A DNA stretch of 7,058 nt from Clostridiaceae bacterium (GCA_025361665.1 JANYKF010000191.1:1-7058), one strand, 5' to 3'. Positions 1 to 5,794 are shown, counted from the first letter of the stretch. Numbers and translations: made by a program. The notes: generated by a model from the sequence alone, not told the origin.

Positions 1-226
1 GCTGATGTATGCAGACGACCGCAACTTGTGCCGCGCCCATGGCGAGCAGGCCGCCGAGTTTGCAAGGCAATTCAGGCTTCGGCATTCTACCATCACGAGG
101 CTGAATCGCTTTACGCTTTCGCATTGCGGCTCGCTTGCTCCCCAGCTTCACGCTTAAACCTGACCTCGCGGCTTCGGCTCCAGAAGCGGGTACAGGCTGT
201 TGGCTGGACTTTGCCCGACCCGGCAT
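1..226 (-). CDS. possible start of a small membrane protein, 5' part only (AtpZ/AtpI-like?)
   Basis: After the tagO stop the same frame stays open to the window edge, giving about 75 codons from an ATG at 226. The first 45 or so residues are basic and low-complexity. From an internal ATG at 85 it reads MPKPELPCKLGGLLAMGAAQ and then enters a hydrophobic stretch (VAVVCI), as expected for a first membrane helix. The 226 ATG is preceded at once by GGTGA. The 85 ATG has GTGAT six bases upstream and codons richer in G/C at third positions, so 85 may be the true start. In related gene orders this position is often taken by the small ATP synthase accessory proteins AtpZ/AtpI or by a UDP-GlcNAc 2-epimerase. 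The short hydrophobic start fits the former loosely, but no diagnostic motif is inside the window. Identity is a guess and the gene itself is only moderately likely. Confidence 0.35.
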   Translation of the reverse strand, partial: MPGRAKSSQQPVPASGAEAARSGLSVKLGSKRAAMRKRKAIQPRDGRMPKPELPCKLGGLLAMGAAQVAVVCIHQ

Positions 227-235
227 TTCACCGGG
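219..235 (-). other. small hairpin just after the tagO stop
   Basis: On the minus strand CCCGG, a 7-base loop TGAAATG, then CCGGG forms a 5-bp perfect stem immediately after the tagO TAG codon. No T-run follows, so it is not a normal intrinsic terminator. The loop contains the ATG that could start the next reading frame. A second stem of the same size (GCTTC/GAAGC with a 7-base loop) lies at 187-171. Whether either folds in the cell is unknown. Confidence 0.3.
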
Positions 236-1519
236 CTATATATCTAGCGCCGAACCGGCGCACTCCTCATCCGGTTCATTTTCAATTGGTTGACTTCCGG
301 AATCCGGCGATGGCTCGTGTCCGGGGCCGGCAATCAGTGAAAGATCAGGTTCCTGCGGCTCAAGCACCGGTTCCTGCGGCTCAAGCACCGGTTCCTGCGG
401 GATGCCCACGTCCGGCAAAATACGATGCGTTTCCTTCCCGCTGCGCATTTCCGTGAGATTGCGGGCGCCTCCGATCATGAAGATCAGGATGAACACGACG
501 AGGAGGATGGCCATGAGCAGGCCCTTGTCCGCCAGCGTGACGGACACAAGCCCGAGTGCCGCGCTGACGACATACAGGACAGTGACGGACATCCGGTGAG
601 ACAGGCCCATGTCGACAAGTCTGTGATGAATATGTCCCCGGTCCCTCTCCCCGATTGGGCGTCCGTTGACCAGACGGCGAACCATGGCGAACAAGGTGTC
701 GAACAACGGCAGGCCCAGCACGAGGATGGGCACGGCCAGGGAAATGACGGTGACGGATTTCATGGTGCCCGACACGGAGATGATGGCCAGCATGAATCCG
801 AGAAAATAGGCGCCCGTCGACCCGCTGAATATTTTCGCTGGGTTGAAGTTGTAAGGCAGGAACCCGATGACCGCGCCGAAAAGGGTGATGGACACCAGTG
901 CGATCTCCGGCTGATGCCTGACGACCGCCACGATGAACAGTGACAGGGCCGCAATGCCGGAAACGCCTGCAGACAAACCATCCAGGCCGTCGATGAGGTT
1001 GATGGCATTCGTGACCCCCACAATCCAGAGGATCGTCACGATAAAGGAAACGGCATCCCCGATGAAGAACATCATGTTGCTGCCGCCGACAGCGATCAGT
1101 TGAAACGGTTTCGAAATGGCCATGACCCGGGTTCCCGCCGCAGCTACGAGCATGGCCGCAACCAGTTGAAACGGGAGTTTCGTCCTTGCTTTCATCGGCG
1201 CGATGTCATCCGCGATGCCCATTCCGATGATGATCAGGGTACCGAAAAAAGGGCCAAGGAAATGTGCTGTGCCAATCATCGCCAAAAATCCGGAGAAATC
1301 GCGGGAAGAAAACCCATAAAGGGCCGAAACGGTAAATCCTGAAATGACAGCCAGGCCCCCCATGAGTGCCATCGGCTTCTTATGCATTCTGGTGTCATCC
1401 GCGGGAATATCCACGGCGCCGGATCGAAAAGCGATTTTTTTGGCAATGGGGGTGGAAAAAAAGGCAACGATCAACGCGATGAAAAAAGCCACCAGATGCT
1501 CATACGATATTGTGATCAC
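236..1519 (-). CDS. tagO: undecaprenyl-phosphate GlcNAc-1-phosphate transferase, TagO/WecA (MraY) family
   Basis: Polyprenyl-phosphate sugar-1-phosphate transferase of the inner membrane. The family moves GlcNAc-1-P from UDP-GlcNAc to undecaprenyl phosphate, the first lipid-linked step for teichoic acids and other envelope glycans. Residues below are numbered from the upstream GTG at 1531 (431 aa). Hydrophobic helices fill about 11-355. Family landmarks are MGGL (57-60), the DD pair 108-109, NAINLIDGLDG (175-185) and the GHIHHR motif (299-304). Where TagO has the IFMGDTGA-type motif, this protein reads IFSGSTGA (234-241), so the usual Asp is Ser. The C-terminal 75 or so residues are acidic, proline-rich and contain a heptapeptide repeat. 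The GTG at 1531 overlaps the comEB stop by 4 nt but has no good SD. The GTG at 1519 has GAGGT five bases upstream, so I chose it. It is the fourth gene after the rpiB promoter. The family is certain; the exact sugar substrate is not. Confidence 0.9.
   Translation of the reverse strand: MITISYEHLVAFFIALIVAFFSTPIAKKIAFRSGAVDIPADDTRMHKKPMALMGGLAVISGFTVSALYGFSSRDFSGFLAMIGTAHFLGPFFGTLIIIGMGIADDIAPMKARTKLPFQLVAAMLVAAAGTRVMAISKPFQLIAVGGSNMMFFIGDAVSFIVTILWIVGVTNAINLIDGLDGLSAGVSGIAALSLFIVAVVRHQPEIALVSITLFGAVIGFLPYNFNPAKIFSGSTGAYFLGFMLAIISVSGTMKSVTVISLAVPILVLGLPLFDTLFAMVRRLVNGRPIGERDRGHIHHRLVDMGLSHRMSVTVLYVVSAALGLVSVTLADKGLLMAILLVVFILIFMIGGARNLTEMRSGKETHRILPDVGIPQEPVLEPQEPVLEPQEPDLSLIAGPGHEPSPDSGSQPIENEPDEECAGSALDI
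348..400 (-). repeat. 21-bp in-frame tandem repeat in the tagO 3' end
   Basis: Two identical 21-bp units (348-368 and 369-389) are followed by the first 11 bases of a third (390-400). They encode the heptapeptide PQEPVLE twice, then PQEPDLS, in the cytosolic-type tail after the last membrane helix. Because the unit is a multiple of three, copy-number change would lengthen or shorten the tail without a frameshift. Confidence 0.9.
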
Positions 1520-1527
1520 AGAATACC

Positions 1528-2004
1528 TCACTTGGCATGGCCATCATATCGGACGACACGGACGCCGGCTTCCTTCAGAAGATCCATGGCCAGTTCATCG
1601 GGATAGTTCCCGCGGAAGATGATTTTGATGATGCCCGCGTTGATGGCCAGCTTGGCGCAAAGCACGCATGGCTGATTGGTCACGTAAAGGGTACCGTCTT
1701 TCACGGACGTGCCTGAATAGGCGGCCTGGGCAATGGCATTCTGTTCGGCATGGGTGGCGCGGCAGATCTCATGCCGCTGTCCGGAGGGTATGCCGAGGCG
1801 CTCCCGCTCGCAACCCACTTCCAGACAGTGCTTCGTGCCGACAGGCGAACCATTGTATCCCGTGGTGAGGATGCGCTTGTCCTTCACAATCAATGCACCG
1901 ACCTGTCTGCGCAGGCAGGTTGAACGCTTGCTGACCAGATCGACGATATCCATGAAATATTCATCCCAGGGGGGGCGGACATGCCGCACTGGCGTCTCGC
2001 TCAT
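1528..2004 (-). CDS. comEB: deoxycytidylate (dCMP) deaminase, ComEB family
   Basis: Cytosolic zinc enzyme that deaminates dCMP to dUMP, supplying thymidylate synthase. The 158-residue protein carries the cytidine/deoxycytidylate deaminase zinc site: HAE at 85-87 (zinc His and catalytic Glu) and PCVLC at 112-116 (two zinc cysteines). The upstream segment [10 protein letters not shown] (47-56), followed by further Cys/His residues (H59, C60, C65, C81), is typical of dCMP deaminases rather than free cytidine deaminases. The chosen ATG at 2004 has AGAGGA five bases upstream and begins [11 protein letters not shown] longer frame from 2046, overlapping the upp stop as ATGA, would add 14 residues encoded by a duplicated piece of the upp end and has no good SD. 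The stop overlaps the upstream candidate start of tagO by 4 nt. The name comes from the competence operon of Bacillus; here the neighbours suggest pyrimidine supply, and no competence gene is visible. Confidence 0.93.
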   Translation of the reverse strand: MSETPVRHVRPPWDEYFMDIVDLVSKRSTCLRRQVGALIVKDKRILTTGYNGSPVGTKHCLEVGCERERLGIPSGQRHEICRATHAEQNAIAQAAYSGTSVKDGTLYVTNQPCVLCAKLAINAGIIKIIFRGNYPDELAMDLLKEAGVRVVRYDGHAK

Positions 2005-2014
2005 GATGTTCCTC

Positions 2015-2057
2015 TCATTTCGTGCCGAACACCGGGGCGCTTTCATTTCGTGCCGAA
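2015..2057 (-). repeat. 15-bp direct repeat spanning the upp/comEB junction
   Basis: The 15-mer TTCGGCACGAAATGA (minus strand) occurs at 2057-2043, where it encodes the final FGTK and stop of upp, and again at 2029-2015 in the gap before comEB. The offset is 28 bp. The second copy runs directly into the comEB SD (AGAGGA). This looks like a small tandem duplication of the upp 3' end. Confidence 0.85.
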
Positions 2058-2672
2058 AAGTCGGTCACCGGCATCTCCGAGACCGGGCACGATGTACCCG
2101 TTTTCATTCAGGCTTTCATCCACGGCGGCGCAATAGACGCCGACATCGGGATGTTCCCTGTGCAGGCGGTCGATGCCGGTGCGGGATGCGATGAGGCAGA
2201 CGAACTTGATGTTCTTCACGCCGCGTTCCTTGATGCATTTCACGGCATCGCAGGCCGATCCGCCGGTAGCCAGCATCGGATCGAGGATGACGGCATCCCG
2301 CTCCACCACATCCTCGGGCAGCTTGCAGTAGTACTCCACGGGTTCGAGGGTCTCATGATCCCGGTACAGTCCGATATGTCCGACACGAGCCATCGGGATG
2401 AGGTTCAGCAGCCCTTCGACCATGCCGAGGCCGGCCCTGAGGATGGGAATGATCGCCAGTTTCTTGCCGGCGATGACCTTTGTCCTGGCCATGCCGATGG
2501 GCGTTTCGATTTCCACTTCCTTCAAAGGGATGTCGCGGGTCACTTCATAACCCATCATGGTGGAAATCTCGGCGACCAGTTCCCGGAATTCCTTCGCGCT
2601 GGTGTTCTTGTCCCGCAGGAGCGAGACTTTGTGCTGGATGAGCGGATGATCGAATATATAGACGTTCTCCAT
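2043..2672 (-). CDS. upp: uracil phosphoribosyltransferase
   Basis: Cytosolic salvage enzyme that joins uracil to PRPP to give UMP and pyrophosphate. The 209-residue protein matches the usual family length and reads like Bacillus Upp throughout. It has FDHPLIQHK (7-15), [10 protein letters not shown] (76-85), the PRPP-binding loop [10 protein letters not shown] (131-140) and the uracil-binding end [13 protein letters not shown] (192-204). The ATG at 2672 has GGGAG eight bases upstream; the ATG two codons earlier is too close to it. The gene follows rpiB by 13 nt. In Bacillus, glyA precedes upp; here it is absent from this position. No attenuator is visible in the short leader, so expression probably depends on the promoter ahead of rpiB. 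Confidence 0.97.
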   Translation of the reverse strand: MENVYIFDHPLIQHKVSLLRDKNTSAKEFRELVAEISTMMGYEVTRDIPLKEVEIETPIGMARTKVIAGKKLAIIPILRAGLGMVEGLLNLIPMARVGHIGLYRDHETLEPVEYYCKLPEDVVERDAVILDPMLATGGSACDAVKCIKERGVKNIKFVCLIASRTGIDRLHREHPDVGVYCAAVDESLNENGYIVPGLGDAGDRLFGTK

Positions 2673-2685
2673 GCGCATATCTCCC

Positions 2686-3126
2686 TTATTCTTCCATCTT
2701 GCGAATGAGTTCGATCCTTCTGGAATGGCGTTCACCGCCAGAAAATGGCGTTTCAAGCCATGTGTCGACGATGGCCAGCGCGAGGCATTCTCCGAGCACG
2801 TATTGGCCAAGGGCAAGGACGTTGGTGTCGTTGTGCTCCCGCGTGAGCCTGGCTGTGAACAGATCGCAGCACAAGGCGGCACGAATGCCCTTCACTTTGT
2901 TTGCCGCGATGGATACGCCGATACCGGTGGAGCATATGACGATGCCCCGCTCGCATGACCCATCCGCAACCCGTTCCGCCGCAAGCTGTCCGTATACCGG
3001 GTAATCCACCGGATCCTGTCCATGGGTTCCGACATCTTCCACCTTGTGACCCCCCTGCAGCAGATGGGCCTTGACGGCCTCCTTCAGACTGTATCCCCCA
3101 TGATCGGAACCTATCGCGATTCTCAA
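2686..3126 (-). CDS. rpiB: ribose-5-phosphate isomerase B
   Basis: RpiB/LacAB-family sugar-phosphate isomerase that interconverts ribose 5-phosphate and ribulose 5-phosphate in the cytosol. The 146-residue protein opens with [14 protein letters not shown], and the DHGG segment is the family signature. GTHG (33-36), ICSTGIG (64-70, with the catalytic-type C65), REHNDTNVL (96-104) and GERHSRR (131-137) also fit. The start is TTG at 3126: AAGGGGTG lies five bases upstream, the protein then begins like known RpiB proteins, and length is normal. A longer TTG frame from 3186 can be excluded because that codon lies in the -35 box of the promoter. It is the first gene of the second transcription unit and sits 59 bp after the phosphatase gene. 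It would feed ribose 5-phosphate toward PRPP, the co-substrate of the next gene, upp. Confidence 0.96.
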   Translation of the reverse strand: MRIAIGSDHGGYSLKEAVKAHLLQGGHKVEDVGTHGQDPVDYPVYGQLAAERVADGSCERGIVICSTGIGVSIAANKVKGIRAALCCDLFTARLTREHNDTNVLALGQYVLGECLALAIVDTWLETPFSGGERHSRRIELIRKMEE

Positions 3127-3157
3127 CGTCGCACCCCTTCGGATCTTTCTGCCACCC

Positions 3158-3186
3158 ATTCTATCCGAACCGGTGATCCTTGTCAA
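3158..3186 (-). promoter_or_regulatory. sigma-A promoter ahead of rpiB
   Basis: On the minus strand TTGACA (3186-3181, perfect -35) is followed by exactly 17 bases and TAGAAT (3163-3158, five of six matches to TATAAT). The predicted start of transcription is near 3151, leaving a leader of about 25 nt that contains AAGGGGTG (3139-3132) before the TTG start of rpiB. It is the only near-consensus promoter I found in the window. It separates the folate/sua5/phosphatase block from rpiB-upp-comEB-tagO. Confidence 0.8.
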
Positions 3187-3187
3187 A

Positions 3188-3199
3188 ACGGAATTCCGT
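3188..3199 (-). promoter_or_regulatory. 12-bp perfect palindrome between phosphatase stop and -35 box
   Basis: ACGGAATTCCGT is its own reverse complement and lies one base after the phosphatase TGA and two bases before TTGACA. As RNA it could form a 4-bp stem with an AATT loop followed by TTTT, too weak for a convincing terminator. As DNA its position just upstream of the -35 box would suit an operator. Function is unproven. Confidence 0.35.
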
Positions 3200-3200
3200 C

Positions 3201-3668
3201 TCAGTCTCCGAACAAAAGTTCCCCTGCACGTTCCATCGCCGTGAAGATTTCCATCGCGCAGGCTTCATATGACGCATCCGAAGTGCCGAACGGGTCCGAT
3301 ATGTCCTGGTCCCTGACATCACACCCGGCGAATTCCTTCAAAGTGAACACCCGGTCTTCCATTCCGGGAAAACCGTCCCGGATGCTCTCCACGTGGCGGC
3401 GCGTCATTGCGAGCACAATCCAGACCTCTTTCAGATCCCGTGCCTCCAGCAGCCGGGAGGAATGACCACGCAAATCCAGCCCGAAAAGGGATTTGACAGC
3501 CGCAACGGCGCCGGCTGTGGCCGGATCCCCCGGCATCGGGTAAATGCCGGCGGAGAATGCCTGATGCGTGCCTGAAAGCCCGCGGTCCTCTGCCATCCGG
3601 TTGTAGATCGCTTCCGCCATGGGACTGCGGCATGTGTTGCCCGTGCAGACAAATAAAACTTTCTTCAT
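3201..3668 (-). CDS. ywlE: low-molecular-weight phosphatase, probable protein-arginine phosphatase (YwlE type)
   Basis: Cytosolic phosphatase of the low-molecular-weight protein-tyrosine phosphatase fold, 155 residues. The phosphate loop CTGNTCRS is at residues 8-15, with nucleophile C8 and R14. The general-acid Asp is in SDPFG (D125). Position 12 of the loop is Thr. In Bacillus YwlE the equivalent Thr11 is the residue known to favour phospho-arginine over phospho-tyrosine, where ordinary family members carry Ile or Leu. This supports a role in reversing McsB-type protein arginine phosphorylation, but no McsB gene is in view. The ATG overlaps the sua5 stop as ATGA, and the SD (GGAAGGAAG) is part of the last copy of the sua5 tail repeat, so translation is likely coupled. 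The order sua5-ywlE-rpiB is that of the Bacillus ywlC-ywlE-ywlF cluster. Confidence 0.93.
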   Translation of the reverse strand: MKKVLFVCTGNTCRSPMAEAIYNRMAEDRGLSGTHQAFSAGIYPMPGDPATAGAVAAVKSLFGLDLRGHSSRLLEARDLKEVWIVLAMTRRHVESIRDGFPGMEDRVFTLKEFAGCDVRDQDISDPFGTSDASYEACAMEIFTAMERAGELLFGD

Positions 3669-4834
3669 TCCGTTTCTTCCTTCCGACCCGTTTCTTCCTT
3701 CCGACCCGCTTCTTCCTTCCGACCCGCTTCTTCCCTCAAACCCGTTTCACTGCAGTGCACGACAAGTCCGCCAGCCGCTTTCCTGAGCCGGTTCATGATG
3801 GCGTGGCCCACTCCGGACTCCGGGAATCCTTCCGAGAGAATGACATCCACGCCAAGGAGGTCGAACTGCCGGAGAGTTCCGAACACACCGGCAGCGATCG
3901 TTGCGGGCTTGGCCCTGCATCCGGCTGACAAGGGGAAGACCCTTCCGCATCCGGGCCTTCCTGAAAACAGGCCTTCATATCGGCCGAAAGATTCATCGGT
4001 GCACAGAATGCCGACACGCTTTCCTTCCGTGAACCTGTCGTTTGCCTCGGAGACAATCCGCGCCACGGTTTCCCCGGGCAACCCGATAAAGAGCGTCATG
4101 GGGGCCTTCGGCGCGTAATGGGCATACTTCATGCCCGGTGCCTTCGGAATGATTGTCAAATCCGTCAGCGCCGAATCGGTCAGCGCCGGATCGATCACAA
4201 TGGAGCCGATGACGGCTTCCAGCATTTCCCTTGTCACGCCGCCCGGGCGAAGCATCACGGGAGGATGAACCGTCACATCCAGAACCGTGGATTCCATGCC
4301 CATCGGGCAGGGGCCGCCATCCACGATCATTGGGATGCGCCCGTCCAGGTCTTCCAGCACATGTTCCGCCGTGGTCGGGGAAGGGCGGCCGGACCGGTTG
4401 GCGGACGGTGCCGCCACAGGAACCCCGGCCAACCGGATCAACGCGCGTGCGACAGGATGAACCGGCATGCGGACCGCCACCGTGTCCAGCCCGGCCGTCA
4501 CCGCATCCGGCACCGCGGGGCTTTTCCGGAACACCAGCGTCAGCGCGCCCGGCCAAAAATGGGCCATCAGCCTTTCCGCCACTTCGGGGATGTCCCTCAC
4601 CAGTGCGTTCAAATCTTCCCTCGCGGCAATGTGCACAATCAGCGGATTGTCGGATGGCCGGCCCTTGGCCGTGAATATCCTCCCTGCCGCATCCCGGTTC
4701 AAGGCGTTGGCGCCAAGACCATAAACCGTTTCCGTGGGAAATGCCACCAGTTCTCCCTCACGCAGACGCTTCGCAGCCAGGGAGAACAAGATTTCACCGC
4801 CTTCACATTCCGGTTTGAACAGTTCCGTCTTCAT
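3665..4834 (-). CDS. sua5: L-threonylcarbamoyladenylate synthase (Sua5/YwlC)
   Basis: Makes threonylcarbamoyl-AMP from threonine, bicarbonate and ATP, the first step of t6A formation on ANN-decoding tRNAs. The 389-residue protein has the YrdC-like catalytic domain at about 10-205, with PTETVYGLG (33-41), KGRPSDNPL (57-65), SANRSGRPS (144-152) and STVLD (182-186). The conserved linker PGMKYAHYAPKAP (233-245) follows, then the Sua5 C-terminal domain to about 355. It is therefore the long Sua5 form, like Bacillus YwlC, not the short TsaC/YrdC form. The last 25 or so residues are a repeat-encoded charged tail not expected in the family. The start at 4834 has GGAGG five bases upstream; an in-frame start eight codons earlier lacks an SD. 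The stop overlaps the phosphatase gene by 4 nt. A gap of 84 nt separates it from folBK. Confidence 0.96.
   Translation of the reverse strand: MKTELFKPECEGGEILFSLAAKRLREGELVAFPTETVYGLGANALNRDAAGRIFTAKGRPSDNPLIVHIAAREDLNALVRDIPEVAERLMAHFWPGALTLVFRKSPAVPDAVTAGLDTVAVRMPVHPVARALIRLAGVPVAAPSANRSGRPSPTTAEHVLEDLDGRIPMIVDGGPCPMGMESTVLDVTVHPPVMLRPGGVTREMLEAVIGSIVIDPALTDSALTDLTIIPKAPGMKYAHYAPKAPMTLFIGLPGETVARIVSEANDRFTEGKRVGILCTDESFGRYEGLFSGRPGCGRVFPLSAGCRAKPATIAAGVFGTLRQFDLLGVDVILSEGFPESGVGHAIMNRLRKAAGGLVVHCSETGLREEAGRKEEAGRKEETGRKEETE
3669..3740 (-). repeat. 18-bp in-frame tandem repeat at the 3' end of sua5
   Basis: Three close copies (3669-3686, 3687-3704, 3705-3722) and a more diverged fourth (3723-3740) are adjacent. 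They encode a charged tail based on the hexapeptide EEAGRK / EETGRK. On the coding strand each of the three close copies contains GGAAGGAAGAA, which is SD-like. The last copy ends one base before the ATG of the phosphatase gene. Confidence 0.88.
4161..4190 (-). repeat. 15-bp in-frame duplication in the sua5 inter-domain region
   Basis: Two adjacent 15-bp units (4161-4175 and 4176-4190, two mismatches) encode ALTDS then ALTDL at about residues 217-226 of Sua5, between the catalytic domain and the conserved PGMKYAHYAP linker. It adds five residues in frame. Confidence 0.7.
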
Positions 4835-4918
4835 TCCATCCTCCGGCCGTCTGCGCAAGGAACCGTACTGCGCGGTCCTGTTTTGACGGTCTCCCCCCTG
4901 TCCGGCAATGCCTGCCTT
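4835..4918 (-). other. intergenic gap folBK-sua5 with a bulged hairpin
   Basis: This 84-nt gap contains an inverted repeat at 4879-4858 on the minus strand: AGGACCG, 7-base loop, CGGTTCCT, with one bulged T. No T-run follows, so it is not a clear terminator. I found no promoter with acceptable -35 and -10 boxes. The GGAGG of sua5 is at its downstream end. Either read-through from the fol genes or a weak undetected promoter could serve sua5. Confidence 0.4.
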
Positions 4919-5794
4919 TCAGACAAACAGGTCACCCGCCAAATCAGCCAAAGCATCGGCCATCCGTTGCCTGGTCAAAGGATTCACAAGCCAGGGGGCA
5001 ATCTCACACAGAGGCTGGAGCACGAATTTTCTTTCCATCATTCTCGGATGGGGAATCACGAGGTCCGCCTTATCGGTGATGACATCGTCATACATCAGCA
5101 AGTCCAGATCAAGCGTGCGCGGCCCCCAATGCAGGGTTCGCGTCCGGCCGTGGGCCGCTTCCGTCTTTTGAAGACGTTCCAATAGTTCACGCGGAGTCAG
5201 CAGGGTCTCCAGTTCAAACGCGCCGTTCAGGAATACTGGCTGGTCCGCATATCCGACGGGCATCGTGTCGTGAAAGGCGGAGATTTTTTTCAGATGCGTA
5301 TCTTCCGATTCCAGGCTTTTCAGTGCGCTTCGAAAAGTTGCCTCGCGGTCTCCGATATTCGATCCGATGGCGACATACGCACGATGCCACGCGCGCCGGA
5401 TGGTGACGGAAACGGTATCGAGCGGCAGGCGGACCGGAGCCCAGGGTTTCTTTACGCAGACGCTGACGGAGCGGACCAGGGGCCATTTCAGCAGGATATG
5501 ACGGGCAACCGACTCGGCCCCGGTTTCGATAAGATCGTATCGGGATGTTCCGAAAAGGTGTGTCACCTCCCGTGCCACATCGGCATAATTCACGGAAGCC
5601 TTCAGGTCGTCGGAACAGCCTGCCGGATGCAGATCCAATCCCATTTCAAGGGTCAGCAGGAATTTCTGGCCCAGTATCTTTTCTTCAGGAAGAACCCCGT
5701 GGAAAGCCCGAATCTCAAGATTTTCAATGCGGATGCAATCCGATGGGGTCATGTCATCCCAAGCCCGATCCGTTTCATTGCCCATCACCTTCAT
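4919..5794 (-). CDS. folBK: bifunctional dihydroneopterin aldolase / HPPK (FolB-FolK fusion)
   Basis: Cytosolic folate enzyme joining two consecutive steps. FolB cleaves 7,8-dihydroneopterin to 6-hydroxymethyl-dihydropterin and glycolaldehyde; FolK pyrophosphorylates that product with ATP. The 291-residue protein has FolB at about 20-135, with AFHGVLPEE (30-38, catalytic-type Glu), VNYADV (68-73) and KKPWAP (116-121, catalytic-type Lys). FolK spans about 138-290, with AIGSNIGD (142-149), FLNGAFELET (188-197), WGPRTLDLDLL (223-233, the Mg-binding Asp pair 229/231) and IPHPRM (247-252). No stop or start-like break lies between domains, so the fusion is genuine in this sequence. The same FolB-FolK fusion is known in pneumococcus as SulD. 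The ATG at 5794 overlaps the folP stop as ATGA. The ATG three codons later is also plausible because AGGTGG would then be about nine bases away. Confidence 0.95.
   Translation of the reverse strand: MKVMGNETDRAWDDMTPSDCIRIENLEIRAFHGVLPEEKILGQKFLLTLEMGLDLHPAGCSDDLKASVNYADVAREVTHLFGTSRYDLIETGAESVARHILLKWPLVRSVSVCVKKPWAPVRLPLDTVSVTIRRAWHRAYVAIGSNIGDREATFRSALKSLESEDTHLKKISAFHDTMPVGYADQPVFLNGAFELETLLTPRELLERLQKTEAAHGRTRTLHWGPRTLDLDLLMYDDVITDKADLVIPHPRMMERKFVLQPLCEIAPWLVNPLTRQRMADALADLAGDLFV

Noticed and set aside
84..89. TAGAAT on the minus strand as a second promoter -10 box
   Set aside because: No acceptable -35 hexamer lies 16-18 bases upstream.
86..235. Cobalamin riboswitch or c-di-GMP riboswitch after tagO (GGTGAAATGCCGG and GGGCAAA strings)
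   Set aside because: Only short fragments match. The B12 box and the rest of either conserved core are missing.
28..943. Long plus-strand open frames opposite tagO (28-456 and 425-943)
   Set aside because: They lie antisense to a gene with full family motifs, and their proteins are low-complexity, His/Asp- or Arg-rich and resemble nothing I know.
1511..1520. TGTGATCACA palindrome at the tagO start as a CRP-like operator
   Set aside because: The half-sites lack the six-base spacing of a CRP site, and the bases are explained by tagO codons and the GTG start.
4154..4159. TTGACA on the minus strand inside sua5 as a promoter
   Set aside because: It is in conserved coding sequence and no -10 box follows at the right distance.
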